Source: Coniochaeta sp. PMI_546
Lineage: Eukaryota > Ascomycota > Sordariomycetes > Coniochaetales > Coniochaetaceae
Length of the DNA: 64,000 nt
Assembly: GCA_021432605.1 (NCBI GenBank)
Contig: MU271143.1
Coordinates: 629,277 to 693,276, forward strand
Reading direction: 5' to 3'
Positions within the stretch are counted from its first letter, which is position 1; each line of letters starts with the position of its first letter. Shown here piece by piece: positions 47,482 through 59,310 of this stretch. The notes under the pieces are model-generated. The model did no database searches, was not told where the DNA came from, and saw nothing but the letters and a program-made list of their open reading frames with translations. A program made the position numbers and the translations under genes.

Positions 47482-50400
47482 TTTCGTTCCCGTCGGTTTT
47501 CTTCGCTTTGCCTCCCTCGATTTTCAGAGAGGTGTCTGGGTACACAGTCACTGGACAACATACGCCTCCTAGACTTCGTTGGCTGTCCTCTCACGCTTCT
47601 GTCGCAGTCGTTGAATGGGCATACATCCCGGAGCAGACCATACAAAAGAATGAGTGACTTTTGGTCAGAAGGACGCCAAGCATTGCTGTCGCGGGCTTCC
47701 GTCCGATATAGGTTCCCAGAGATAGATCGGGTTTAAGCCATTGGTAAAGTTGGACTGCTCAAGCTGTCGTGCTTGTGTTGCCAAAATAGTACATGCGAAT
47801 ACCGAACAATGCCTTTCGGTGCGCAGCTTATTCTCGAAGGCGCCGAACCTCGCATGAGAGTCCGGAGCTCATTGGCCACTTGGCCCGATAGACCTGCGAA
47901 CACGACCGCTGGCACTGCAAAATGTGAATGCTGGGTGCGACAGCAAATGAGGTTTTCTCTTTGGATGACATCACATCCTCAAGTATCACCAGAATGGGTG
48001 CCACCATTCAGAAAGCCTTGTGAGACTGTGTCTGCAGCAGCGACTGCTCAACCCCCCACTCGCATTGCGATTCCTGTTCGCAGCCTCGTCATCAGCAGGT
48101 AGCTGCTTCGCCAGCATCTCATTGGTGATACTGGATGCACAGCCGACACCGCCGATCAGTCCGACCAGCCGCCATCCTCGAATAGCTCGCAGTGATGACC
48201 TGTTGGCAGTCACCGGCTTTTGGTTCGGCCAGTGGATAGCCGACCTCGCAGCATCTTGCAATGTATCTTCTCGAGGGATTGGTATTATCGATGGACTCAC
48301 GACGTACGAGTCTCTGATGTGATGCTAGGCTCCATATTGGTTCTGTGCACGCTCAGCAACAGGTTACTCAGGTAGAAGTACTTATTTAGCGTTTGGCCAG
48401 GGACTGGTACACGAAGTCAGGCGTATTGACATTTCAGGAGCCACAGATCCACCATGCTGTCGTTGCAGTCATACGGACGAAAACCAATTCATCGTCAGTC
48501 TGCTTGATGCCCGGACCCAGGCCTTTTGTACGAGCAGGTCTGTTCCTTGATGTTTGCACACCCTCTTTTCTTCGCTGGTAAAGATACCACGATGTAGTTT
48601 GGCTCGTTGCATGAACATCGTGCTTGGAAAGCTCAGTTCGGGCGGCAACCGTAAGTACACAACATGTGTACTCACATGCTTAAAGTGAGTCTCTCATGCT
48701 ATCTTACGCATTCGTTGGGACGTGGTTCTTTGCCCTTTCTACTTGTTACTTTGCCCGTGCTTTTTTGGCTCGAGTTGGTCACTGCTTGTTGACCGAGCAA
48801 TGCTCTGCGCGTTTCTGGAGGTATTATGGCCTTCCTGGCTCAATACTATCTCCCTGTCAAAAGAAGCTGTTTCTATTATGCTATACACCTCTTTCATTGC
48901 TCTGATTACACACTTAGAAGACCTGTCAGCAACACGGTGCTCTTCGGAGTTCAGCGGAATGCTCCTGCGGAAACCCCAACTATGTTGCTGTTACCGATAG
49001 CTTGACACCCCAGGACAATCCGGGGTATCATATCGCCGCCCAAAAGGCGCGGTAAATTGGCTGGAATATCTGTGCCGAACAGTGGCATCCGAGCCGTGCG
49101 TTATTCTTGGACACCGACGCATATTGAGGCCGAACGGCTGCAATCTATGTCTCGTCTGTTTACCCGGGCCAAGGCCGATATGCGCATTGATGAACAGTTT
49201 GTCCCTGTACCGGTCTTTCTTTTTTGCACTACCTTACCTTTTCCCTTCGAAAAGGAACAGGGAGTACAGAGGGAGGCGGCTGGGATTGCGGAGGAAGGGA
49301 AAAGGATGCTATTAGGGAGTTCAAGTTCTCTGATATTGTGAGGAGACCCCATCTTGGCGCGTGGAAGGCGTAATACCCGAAGCGCTATATTCACCATTGC
49401 TACTTCCCTCCCCTAGGCTTGGACTTTCCTAAACACTTCCTGGCGCTCTAGGAATCGTAGTCATGGCTGCGAAAGCAGCTTTGACCCAGGGGACCAAGGT
49501 GGACTTGACAAACATTACTGTTTAGTCCAAACCCGAGTTCAGTGGACCTAAGTAACGAAAGTTCGGGTTGGCAAGCTTGAATCTGGTGCTAGTAGTCCGT
49601 GATGCACTTGGTTATTCGGATAGTTCGGCTGAGCTAGTGAAGCTACCTTGAGGAAGAGGATGATAATGCATGGGTGGGACCTCGGAGAGGACTTCAGGCA
49701 CCTCCCGAACTTCCTGAGGTGTTGTTTAGGCCGACGGTTGGTGACAGTAACATAGTGCAATGGAACGTCCCATAGACTGGGAAGTTTGATGCTCTGCTGG
49801 TTTTCGTCCGTCAACTGCACGAGAGCACCTCTGGATGCTCGAACCGTCCAGGATTAAAAGGTTCGAGCCTCCAAGGTTACCCTGTATGTAGATCCCGTGA
49901 CGTGCCATGATCGATGTCTGCTAATGATTGCTTCCATTCATCTCTAATCACCGCATGCCGAAGAATGTTTCGGCACCGAGAGACCATCAGATATTTACTT
50001 CTCCCGTCTCTACGGCCTCAACCCTGGCTGCTACTGAACTAGGTGATATCCGTCACGACTGTTTGCCCATCGGAGGTGAAGAATGGCAAGGCTGTTGGCG
50101 TCAAGCGGACACTACCTGGCAGCTCGACAGATTAATTTCCTGTTTTTAGTCGTAGCCTCTGCCAATCGTAGCGACTCTCGTTGCAAACTACCGAGGAATC
50201 TTGCGGCAGTAGGCTCGGGATAGACATTGGGGAAAGGGACCTATAGCAACACAATCGTCAAATTCTGTTTTGCTTCCTGAGGAATGTAGTTATCATAACT
50301 CGGAAGCTCGGTCATTACCATCTCGGCCCCATATTCGCTTTGATCTAGAAGCTCTATCGCCCGGGGTAGTCCGAGCATTCTGACTCTACGCCTCATAATG

Positions 50401-50865
50401 CGACAATGTTCTCTTCTGAGTGGCAATGGTACCTACAACAGCTTGATAGCGAAATACTTGGGAATGTGCTACAAAATGGCGCAGCCCTGCTGTAGCACAT
50501 TATCGTTCAAGAGCCTCAGTGAAACAACGCATGCCACGCCTTGTATCGGTAACGGTACCATGGGACTCAGTTGCCACCGACCTTTCGAAAGAACTTCAAA
50601 TGTAACTACAGCTTATGCGCCAGCCCTTGAGATAGGACGCGTCACCAGACTGCCCGCGCCGAGCTAGCTAGACTATTATCTCTTACAATGAGCGGGTACA
50701 CAAGGGAAGATCCGAAACATGAAACACTTGACACTGCACCCTCTTGTGCAGAGTTATACACTAACACACGACGACTAACTATCTTTGTGAGAACGAGTGT
50801 CTGATGTCAACGTAAGCAAGTCCATGATCGCCGTGGGACTGCAACTCTGTAACCGCCAAGGCTCC

Positions 50866-51102
50866 TCAACCAATAAACAGCAATGAGACACTTGGTGGGC
50901 GCCCCGAGATTGGTAGGCAAATGTTGTCGGCACCGAGACAAGTGCTGAAGCCGAAGTCACCGACAGAGCCGTGGCAGGCGATGGTGGGCACCGACGACGT
51001 GGACACGAGGGTTTGAGACCTGTTTGCCCTATACCGGGCTCGGTGCACGCGCGATGTACACACATGGCACAGGAGTAGCAAAAACACCAAGTCCAGCTTC
51101 AT
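50866..51102 (-). CDS. Weak candidate: small secreted protein (78 aa)
   Basis: An open frame that starts MKLDLVFLLLLCHVCTS, a typical n-region and hydrophobic core of a signal peptide, followed by a short polar chain with three further cysteines (ACHGSVG, STCLGADNICLP). I do not recognise a family. There is no clear intron, TATA box or conserved neighbour. In a 10 kb gene-free block such a frame can occur by chance, so this is listed only because of the N-terminal signal. Confidence 0.25.
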   Translation of the reverse strand: MKLDLVFLLLLCHVCTSRVHRARYRANRSQTLVSTSSVPTIACHGSVGDFGFSTCLGADNICLPISGRPPSVSLLFIG

Positions 51103-54100
51103 GCCCTCTCCCTTCCCCCTTTCTCTTGTCCGAGCGGTTCATAGATGGACCCCTGGTATCCTAGCTGTATAAGGGCCGACACGGACAACCAACGGGTCCC
51201 AGCATCGGGGTACGGGTGCCTGATCTTATATTGAGTTGCATTGTGCGGTTTCTTCGCACACGTCGGCAACCGGTCTTGACGGTATGACTCTGATCTGCCG
51301 TCTGAATGGATCGTTGCTTCTGGAGAAGAGCCGATGCCTCTGTTCGAGACAAGGTGCGCAGGCCAGCGGGTCTCCCAGATCATCGAATATATTCTCGGAC
51401 AACCCCCGTGGTACCAGACCTTGGTCGACCTGTCCCACCACTCTTGGAACACAAGTATAAGAAGCTCTTGAGTAACCCATCTCGGACAACGCCTGGCACC
51501 CTTCCTCTCTCGTAACGTGGGCCGATAGGAGGACCATCTAGGAGGACGACCAACGATGACGGTAGCCGATGTCACGATATGACTCAGTAGTGATGTCCTC
51601 CCGAGAGGATGATGCCACACCAAGATCGACGTTCCATTTTCACACCGTGGTGCCGTCGTTTCATCCGTCATATTTAGTTGCCATCGCCAGTGGTAGCAAG
51701 GAATGAGGCACGGGATGGAAGAGAAGGAACATGATGCCCAAGGCTAGGAGCCAGACAGGGAAGAGGCTGGGTTTCAGGTTGACAGTGAAATCAGAGGAGT
51801 GACCGGTGCGTGATGACAGACAGGCACCCGAACCTTGGAAGAGTCGAAGAAGTGCCATCTTTGGGAGGCAAAGGGACGAAACCGTATACCTATTTCACAA
51901 GGATAAGGGAACATGAACAGGGCACTGCGTCGACACGAAAATAACCGTCCAGAGGACATCGCCACGTGAGGTGTACAGCCATGGTGTGGCACGCCCTACT
52001 TTGCGGAACAATCGAAGCTGCGGTGGTGGCGAGAAATAGGATGTCAAGGACAACCGGGCGCAGAGACGACGGACACGAATAAGGCACACCTCTTTTCAAG
52101 AGCTTGCACTCGGATAACGGACTCCAGTATCCAGGCACGAGGCGATGAAACGGACTAGCGGCGTACCGGACAACAGGTGATGGATAACCGTGCAGTTGGA
52201 GCAAGGTAGGAGGAATCAGCAACCGGAGGAGGCTTAAGGCCCAAGACTTAGCCCTGGACCTTGTGGCACCGAAGGATCCCATTGAGCAAGTGTGGTGGCT
52301 GACGCAATTTGGCAAGTGGTTCGAGGTGTAGAGGGATATCTTGCTGCAACAGCTGGAGCATCTTCTCTAGATCGGATACCCCAGCGAGCAAGTGGCATCC
52401 AGCACTGTCTCGTCGATTCATGGCACGCGGCAGATCCTCACACACCCGGAAAAGTTCGATGATTGGTAGCTGCTGGAAGAGACATGAAATACCGGTGGGT
52501 GTTGCAACTTTGTCGGGAACAAGAGAGAGCACTCTTCAGGCGGGGGAGTCTTTGCGCTGAACGAAGACTGCGTCCGGCATATTCCTTGAGAGCCACTTTA
52601 CCAACCTGCGAGCTTGAGGTCCGGAAGCGATCCTGGACTGAATCCCATGGAATTAGCATCCACCAAGTTCAACAACGTCTCGACACACACTGTTGTGGCT
52701 CACACCCCAGTCAACCGAACCCTCAAGACTCGACCCGGATACCCGATACACGTTTTGGTCTTGCATTGAGAAGATGTTGCCAAGAGGAGTAGTTGTACCG
52801 GCCTGGCCGTATAGTGCTTCCGTTGGAATGATTCACCTAAAGTGAAGGGATAAATAAGGGGCTGAGCTACCTTGGTATTGCCGTACGTCACTGCTGAGAC
52901 CTGGCCAGGATTCAGCAACCAAGGGCAAGAGGCCAGAACAAAACCTCGCCTGGCCCAAAGCTAACCGAAAAGAAAAAAAGAAAAAAAAGAGAGAGAAATG
53001 GTACCAGGTGATGACATGAGTCATCCCAGACCAAAGGCACAAGCTGCCAAGGTCACCGCCTCTCACACATACCTGAAAGGCCATAGAAATGCACCCTGAG
53101 CGATGGCACCTTGGTCATGAGGTCCTCAGGTGAAGTGTCAACTTCAACAACGACGAGCCTGGCACTCACGCAGGTGGGGACAAAGGGAAGGAAGAGGGAC
53201 GATTTGCATGAATGGACGAGCTGGAACCTGGGACCTAGAGCCTGGGAAAGGACAGACACTTTCTCAAGCATTTTTGAACAAGAAAAATCTCGCCTCGAGC
53301 TCCGTCAGGGGAGTCCTAGGCCTGGAAAACACCGCCAAAACTCTCCGTGCACTTGAACGGCAGTGCTAATCCAGCACCTCTAGTGGGAAGAGACGATGGA
53401 AACAGAAGATTGATATAGAGAGAACGCTTGCATCTCAGTCCACGGTACAGTAAGGTACCCGTCGGCAAACCCGTACGCAAGGAAACGGCTGCCTTCACTT
53501 TAATAAATCCAAGTAGATGACTCGCTTGATAGTCCGACTACACGTGGTGTAATGGACTCGTCGCTCCTTCGCCGACTCTGACATTCTCAACCTGAAGAGC
53601 GACTATAAATCAAACCTCCAACTTTCTCTTTCTCCACCTCTCTCCTGCTTTTTCCGCTGCATTTCTACACTGCCTCGACAGAGAAGAGAGGGACTCTGTG
53701 TGTATGACCTCAGCTTAAGATTCAAGTGCCCTCTCATCAGATTCAAAGCTCAGATACTTATCGGAGGTGGTAGGCTCTGTGAACAGATTCGTGGTGAATT
53801 GTAATGTGAGAGAAAGCAAGAACGAACAACGCTACCTTGTTATGTAAGGTACAGCAAGTAATACCTGCTCAAGGCACACACTACAAAGTCTGCCAGATCT
53901 CAACAAAACCGTGAGAAGGAAATTCAGAGTGTGAAGGTCGTGGATTAATGATACAGCTCATTGTCCACCAGTGATCTTATCGTCACATGCAGGGAACGCA
54001 GGGGTAAATACAAGGCTAAAATGGCCCGCTGTATCAGGGCAAGTGTGTGAAATGAAAGCCAATGAGAGCCAAGCTGGAAGCAGGTACGACAGGTACGTAC

Positions 54101-54288
54101 CCCTCCACTGATGATGTCAGCTGTTTGCTGCCGAAGCCTCGAGCTTGGCAATCCGGCGCTGCTGGCCCGCTGTCAGACATCGGTTCCGGTACTCCAACGC
54201 TCTTCCTCATGTCACAACCCGCGAGATAACATCGTGCGCCCTTCTAATTTACACATCGGTCGACCGACCAAGGGATTCATCTTTCATC

Positions 54289-55554
54289 ATGAAGCCCATG
54301 ATCGCCGTGCCCGCGATAGCCTTGCTCTGCTACCGCGCCTACTCGAAGAAGTCTCTCACCCCCGGGGGCATCGTCGCCGCCTTTCTGACGGCCGTCGCCC
54401 ATGCCGTCCACCCTTGGAACCTCCCCTTTGTGCTGCTCGTGGTCTTCTTCCTGGCTGGAACTCGGGCAACTCATGTAAGCGCTTGACCCCAATCCCGCTT
54501 CTCCATCTGTATGACGCAACCGCGGAAAACTGACCTGCGCCATCTCACATAGGTCAAAGAAGACGTAAAAGCAAAGCTCACCGTCGCATCCAAAGGCACT
54601 TCGGGCGGCGAAGGCCCGCGTACCCACGTCCAAGTATTCGCAAACTCCCTGGTTGCCTCCATCCTCAGCCTGCTGCATACCTACCAGCTGCACCAGCGAA
54701 AGTCAGCCCTAATCAGGTCCGCGACCACCGGCAGTAACGGCGACATCGGCAGCCTCTGCTTCTCGTGGGGTGGCGACCTCCTCGTCATCGGCATCATAGC
54801 CAACTACGCGGCCGTCGCGGCCGACACCTTCAGCTCCGAGCTCGGCATCTTGGCGAAGGCCGAGCCGCGCCTGATAACGAGCCTGACCCTGCGCAAGGTC
54901 CCGCGCGGCACGAACGGCGGCGTGACGCTGGTCGGTCTCGCGGCCGGACTGCTGGGGAGCATGATTGTCGTCACAGCTGCTATGTCCTTCCTGCCTTTCT
55001 GCCACGACGGGACGGCGAGCAAGCTGGGCGGTGGCACGCCTTGGACGATCGAACAGCGTCGGCACCTCATGATTGCCCTGACACTCTGGGGCGCGCTGGG
55101 AAGTTTACTGGACAGCGTTCTCGGAGCGCTCTTTCAGCGCAGCGTGAAGGATGTCCGAACCGGAAAGATTGTCGAAGGCGAGGGCGGCGTGCGGGTTCTG
55201 GTGTCGGATGTTACGAATCCTAACAGCGCAGACCACTTCAGCGTCCAGGGACATCTCAAGGCGCAGCTGCTCAACGGTGAGGGCAAGGACGCCGTCGAAC
55301 ACCAGGAAGAGACAGCCGTGGACGACGACCAGGCTGCCGATGTGGAGCCGCTGAACAAGTACGATGCCAGGAATAAGCATCGCCGTTCGAGCTTTGGGGA
55401 CGAGAAGCCTTCAAGAGTCGTCGAGAGCGGGTGGGACTTGCTGGATAATAATGATGTGAACTTTCTCATGGCTCTGACTATGAGCCTTGGTGCCATGGGC
55501 GTGGCTGGCTGGTACTGGAATGTTCCTATGAATCAAATGTTCTATCCCTATTAG
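54289..55554 (+). CDS. DUF92/TMEM19-family integral membrane protein, 395 aa
   Basis: Two exons: 54289-54474 and 54553-55554, with a 78-bp intron (donor CAT|GTAAGC, acceptor ACATAG). Several hydrophobic segments are visible: residues about 3-17 and 27-57, then VIGIIANYAAVAAD, TLVGLAAGLLGSMIVV, LMIALTLWGALGSLL and a last helix near the C-terminus. The family signature ADTFSSELG follows the third group of helices, and the early LTPGGIVAAFLTA segment also fits. A polar insert lies before the last helix (about residues 285-360). Family members include vertebrate TMEM19 and plant VTE6, a phytyl-phosphate kinase; the role of the fungal form is not established. The start is the first ATG of the frame that gives the conserved beginning. 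It converges on the dysferlin-domain gene with 255 bp between stops. Confidence 0.9.
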
Positions 55555-55809
55555 ATGGAGGGAACGGGATATGTATGACTTGGGAGCGTTGTTCATATCT
55601 CATCAATTGATCGAACAAGGTGATACCGCGTGAATGAAGCTCTGGTACATTGACGTTCAGGACCTCGCTGTCTTGTTTTGCGTGCTTCTGGATCTCTGGC
55701 AAGTGCTTTGCTGCATTACCCATACCATGTGTTTATTGGAGTACCTCAGCTGGGAGCTACCTTCAACAACACGGACTATATCAGATGTCCACCTTTACGC
55801 CTATCTCAA

Positions 55810-57221
55810 TCATCGGCCACGTTTTGAAGGGCCTTCTCCCGGTGCAGGAGGTTCCGCAGGCCCGCTGGTGTCCAAGCCCCTCCAGCTCTTGTCCCATCCT
55901 TCGCAGTGCTCCATAGCCCCCTTCGTGTCTCCTTCGACGACCATCTCCTTGATATCGCTCCAATATTCTAATCTTCTGACCTCCTCGTCCGCGTGTTTGG
56001 TCGCCGCTGTCAGGTTCTCTGCCTTTCGTCGCAGCTGTTCCGAGCTATCCCCCTCCTCTATCATCCTCAGTATTTGGTCGTGCACATGCGCCAGCCGCGT
56101 GAGCAGGAGCCTCCTCGATGCCTGGAAAACAAACAGAGACATTATCTCGTGCATCTCCCCCTCAAGGGACGCAAAGTCGTCCCCCGCATGTTCCAGATAG
56201 CTGTCTATAGCCTCGATCTTCTCCCTGTCGATACGTGAGGCCCTCAAGACCCGCAAGAGGGACTCTATATCCTCGATATCGGGCTTTTCCAGCTCCTCCA
56301 AGTCGGCTTTCTGACTGTTGGTCGTGCTCACTTTGCTCGCGCGCCGACTGTCTGCCCTGCTGGGGCTTCGTGCGAGGCTGTTGACCGAAGCCGGGCGGAC
56401 GGCAAAGTATTCAGCGTTTAGCATGCTCGGATCCTCTTGCACGTAACCCGAGTCTTTTTTGACGCGCTTCCGGATCCATGCACGGCGTCGGACAAAGGAG
56501 TTCCACCACTTCGGGCCGTGCCATGAGAACCTCTTTGAGAATGCAAATGAGTATTCCCAGCCGTCTTCGTCCACGCCTTCGTCGTGGTTTATCTTCCATT
56601 CCGGCCAAGCCCATTCCCAGGTTGGATCAGGGGGTTGAGCGGTTGTGATGTCGGTTGGGCTCGGTTTGTGGGCGAAGTTTGTCCACGGGGGCGGGTCGAG
56701 ATTTCCGAGAGCTTTCGACGCGAAAAGGGGTATGCCGCAGAGGAAACCACCTCGCTGGTTCTCGTAAAGGATATCGATGGCCGTTTCGGGGCTCTTATGA
56801 CGAGGCGTTGCCGCCTTCGTCGAGGTGTTTCTTTGTACGTCGTTGTCGAGCGGAGTAGGCTCTGTTACTGTCGTTAGTCACATAGTAACGTGATGCGGTG
56901 ACGGTACTCAAGAAACTTACGCTCTACTTCTACAGCGGGCAGCCCCGGCCCTGCAGTGTGCCCATTATCGCCGGGGCTCTGTGATGCGCTCGCCTCGTGG
57001 CCGGTTGAGGTTGTGCGGTGTGGTGTCCTGGAGTCGCGAGGAGGTGATGAGGTTTCCACATCAACAGAGGGGCCCGATATGGAAGATCGAATGGGTCCAG
57101 CCTCTGGGCTCGATTCCGCAGGCAGGGGAGAGGAATGGTCGAGGAGGTTGATTTCATGGTCGTAGTCGCTGTCTTTCAGAGGCTCAACTCTGCGAGAACG
57201 GCGAGGCTTTAACATGGTCAT
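55810..57221 (-). CDS. Dysferlin-domain (Mug65/Pex24-like) protein, 450 aa
   Basis: Two exons on the minus strand: 57221-56921 and 56861-55810, with a 59-bp intron (donor C|GTAAGT, acceptor TAACAG). Residues 1-100 are polar and probably disordered, starting with a basic stretch (LKPRRSRRVEP). From about residue 127 the sequence TAIDILYENQRGGFLCGIP and the following ALGNLDPPPWTN begin a peroxin/dysferlin-type domain. It continues with TWEWAWPEWKIN and DEDGWEYSFAFSKRFSWHG near 185-215 and the basic VRRRAWIRKRV, the DysF-C motif. The C-terminal half is helical and charged. Similar proteins include S. pombe Mug65 and Spo73 and the yeast peroxisome-size peroxins. Which of these it resembles in function I cannot say. 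Tandem ATGs at 57221 and 57215 are both possible starts. Confidence 0.87.
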
Positions 57222-58269
57222 TGCAACGAGACCCGCACCTCACCGTAGCCACCGCTCCTTGGTCGTTGAACTCGGTGCGTATAAGAAAGGCATCAGTTGT
57301 GTATGGCCGAACTTCTTTCCATACAGCGAACAGCGGGTCGAGTGCCAAACGTTTCGCCGGCTGATCAGCGTTGCCTGGCAGAAGAAGCCATAGAGAAAAG
57401 ACGGAGGCGGTGAACGGTGGTATTCCTAAGAGAAGGAACCACCTATTTACCTTGACAACGTGGACACAATACGTATACTCAGTACAGTTGCAACAAAAGT
57501 CCGCCGGCGAACAAGCGTTGTAAGGTCGACCCTGCTCGGAAGAGACAGACTCGTCGGCAAGGATCCAGACGCAGCCCGTCCTACTGCGGCTAATGATGTA
57601 ATTTGAGGCTTCCACCGGCTTTGGAAGCTAAAGGTAAAAGGTAATGAGACCCACTTCAGCTTGGAATAGTGGATCACATTGCGCCGCCGTAAGTGAAGGT
57701 AGCATAGCTCTAAGGTGGTACCTTATTGTGCACAACAACCCGGATAATCCAGAAATGGGATGCCTCGAGATGCTTGCGGGTGTTCCTTATGAGTTGCCGC
57801 ACCAATGCTGCACAGCTGAAGACATGCATCGATAACCATCCTATTGTTGGTTCCAGGGGAGGATATGCTGATCGTGTACTTACCGTTGACGCAGGACCAA
57901 GCAGAGTTGGAGACTTGGCGAGGCCTGGCCCGTGCGCTTGGTCGTAAGCTGTAGCTACTATGTTTGCAGTAGTGTAGTTCCCCCGCACGACGTCATGTAT
58001 CCTTCCACGTCTCAAACAAGAGACAGGACATCGAACCGCAGCGAACCGGATTGGCTGGAGGAGGAACCTGGAAGCTCTGGCAGGGCACATAAAACCCATC
58101 GGCCATCATGCCATCACGCGTTTTACTCGCTCATCTCATCTCTCCGACTTAACCTCAGTTCATCTCTCACACAATCAAATCCGCCATCTTCATCCGCAAA
58201 GTCCTCCACAGCTCCTTCGCAAGTATCAATAACACAACAAGGTCCGCCCTTCTCCCAAGGAACAAGAAA
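57222..58269. promoter_or_regulatory. Divergent intergenic region (1.05 kb)
   Basis: It separates the start of the dysferlin-domain gene (minus) from the start of the small one-helix protein (plus), so it must hold both promoters. No coding frame in it looks real. Confidence 0.5.
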
Positions 58270-58864
58270 ATGTCCCGATCACGCGCACCTCTTGCCATTG
58301 GCCTCGCTGCCGCTGGTGGTGTCGGTTACTACCTCTACACTTCGGGAGGAAAGCCAAAGGTCGCCGAGAAGCAGTTCGAGAGTGAGTTCCTTCACCCCCA
58401 CCTGCCTGTGGTGTCGGTTCAAGTTGCCATTCCTTAACACAGTATCATGCCGCCGAGCTAACACCATACGTGCCTAGGTGACGCGCATAGGGCAGCCGCA
58501 AAGGTCAAGGAAGTGCTGCCGTACAGCGGCGCCGGTGCCGAATCACAAGGCAAGAAGATTGGACAAGAGACTGGTGCCAAGTTGGATCAAGCGGTAAGTC
58601 ATGGTGGCTTTTCATCCATATGTTGCGGACCGACCAGTCTCGGCATATACTACTTCGTAACCAGTCCGCATGAATACTGACCCGTGCAACCTCTAGGTCG
58701 CCAACGCGGAGCGCGAGTACTCGAAGGCCAAGAGCAATGCCGAGTCCTATGCCAAGGAGGCTAAGGCTGAGACTCTGAAGAAGATTGATGACTTTGACCG
58801 CAAGGTGGAGAACAAGGCAGCTGAGGCGAAGAGCGGAATCTCAAGCTGGTTTGGAGGCAAATAG
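58270..58864 (+). CDS. Small one-helix protein with charged amphipathic tail, 131 aa
   Basis: Three exons: 58270-58381, 58478-58593 and 58697-58864, with 96- and 103-bp introns having good donors (A|GTGAGT, GCG|GTAAGT). Residues 1-7 are basic (MSRSRAP); a single hydrophobic segment follows (LAIGLAAAGGVGYYLYT). The rest is Lys/Glu/Ala-rich helix with GKKIGQETGAKLDQA and EYSKAKSNAESYAKEAKAE, ending in SGISSWFGGK. This layout is common in fungal proteins annotated as calcofluor-white-hypersensitive-like and in mitochondrial inner-membrane LEA-like proteins. A mitochondrial location is plausible but only inferred. The function is unknown. Confidence 0.82.
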
Positions 58865-59310
58865 GATGTTTACGTGGGTTGGTTGTGCTTTTTTCCTCCC
58901 CTTGGAATTGGGGAGGCGTAATTAGGTATGCTTAGGGAACAGGACTACTCTACTTGATAACGATAGCCTGACGCTGGGACGCAAGGATATGCTTAATGAG
59001 ATATTTCAACCATACGCGGAATCGTCCTGACGGTCCAAAGTCTACCAAACACAGCATATCATTAGTGAAGCCTACATGCTCTACAGAGCAACTGGAACTC
59101 TTCCAGCGCGGGTCTGGCACAACTAGTGTTGAATTGCAGGCCCGTCGTGCCCTGTCAGCCGTCAACTGATTGCTGGGGATGACCCGGTACCACCTATCTA
59201 TGTCCCCTGAAATTTAAAACCATGGATGTCCCTCGTCGAGAGAAACACAAACACAACCAAGCCCCGTAGCTGCGACAAGCAGCCGAAGATCCAAACAGCC
59301 CGGCACTCCC
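58865..59310. other. Intergenic region between convergent genes
   Basis: This holds the 3' untranslated ends of the one-helix protein gene and of the prp6-type gene. Nothing else is seen. Confidence 0.5.

Larger units (their letters stand above)
44205..54288. other. 10 kb block with no recognised gene
   Basis: Between the Cmr1-type gene and the housekeeping flank. All open frames are short, overlap on both strands and lack motifs. The left end is the regulator's promoter. It holds GTACCTT-type inverted repeats (46074-46393), a 24-bp hexamer repeat (47458), a purine tract near 52970 and one weak candidate secreted protein, listed separately. Confidence 0.5.

Noticed and set aside
51099-51671. 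190-codon open frame on the minus strand
   Set aside because: No motif or homology that I recognise; overlapped by several other open frames in the same block.
52248-52532. Leu-rich 94-codon frame on the minus strand that looks superficially protein-like
   Set aside because: I could not extend it with sensible splice sites to either side and know no matching family; possibly a relic but not supported.
52965-52997. Purine-only A/G-rich tract
   Set aside because: A simple low-complexity run with no coding or regulatory context.
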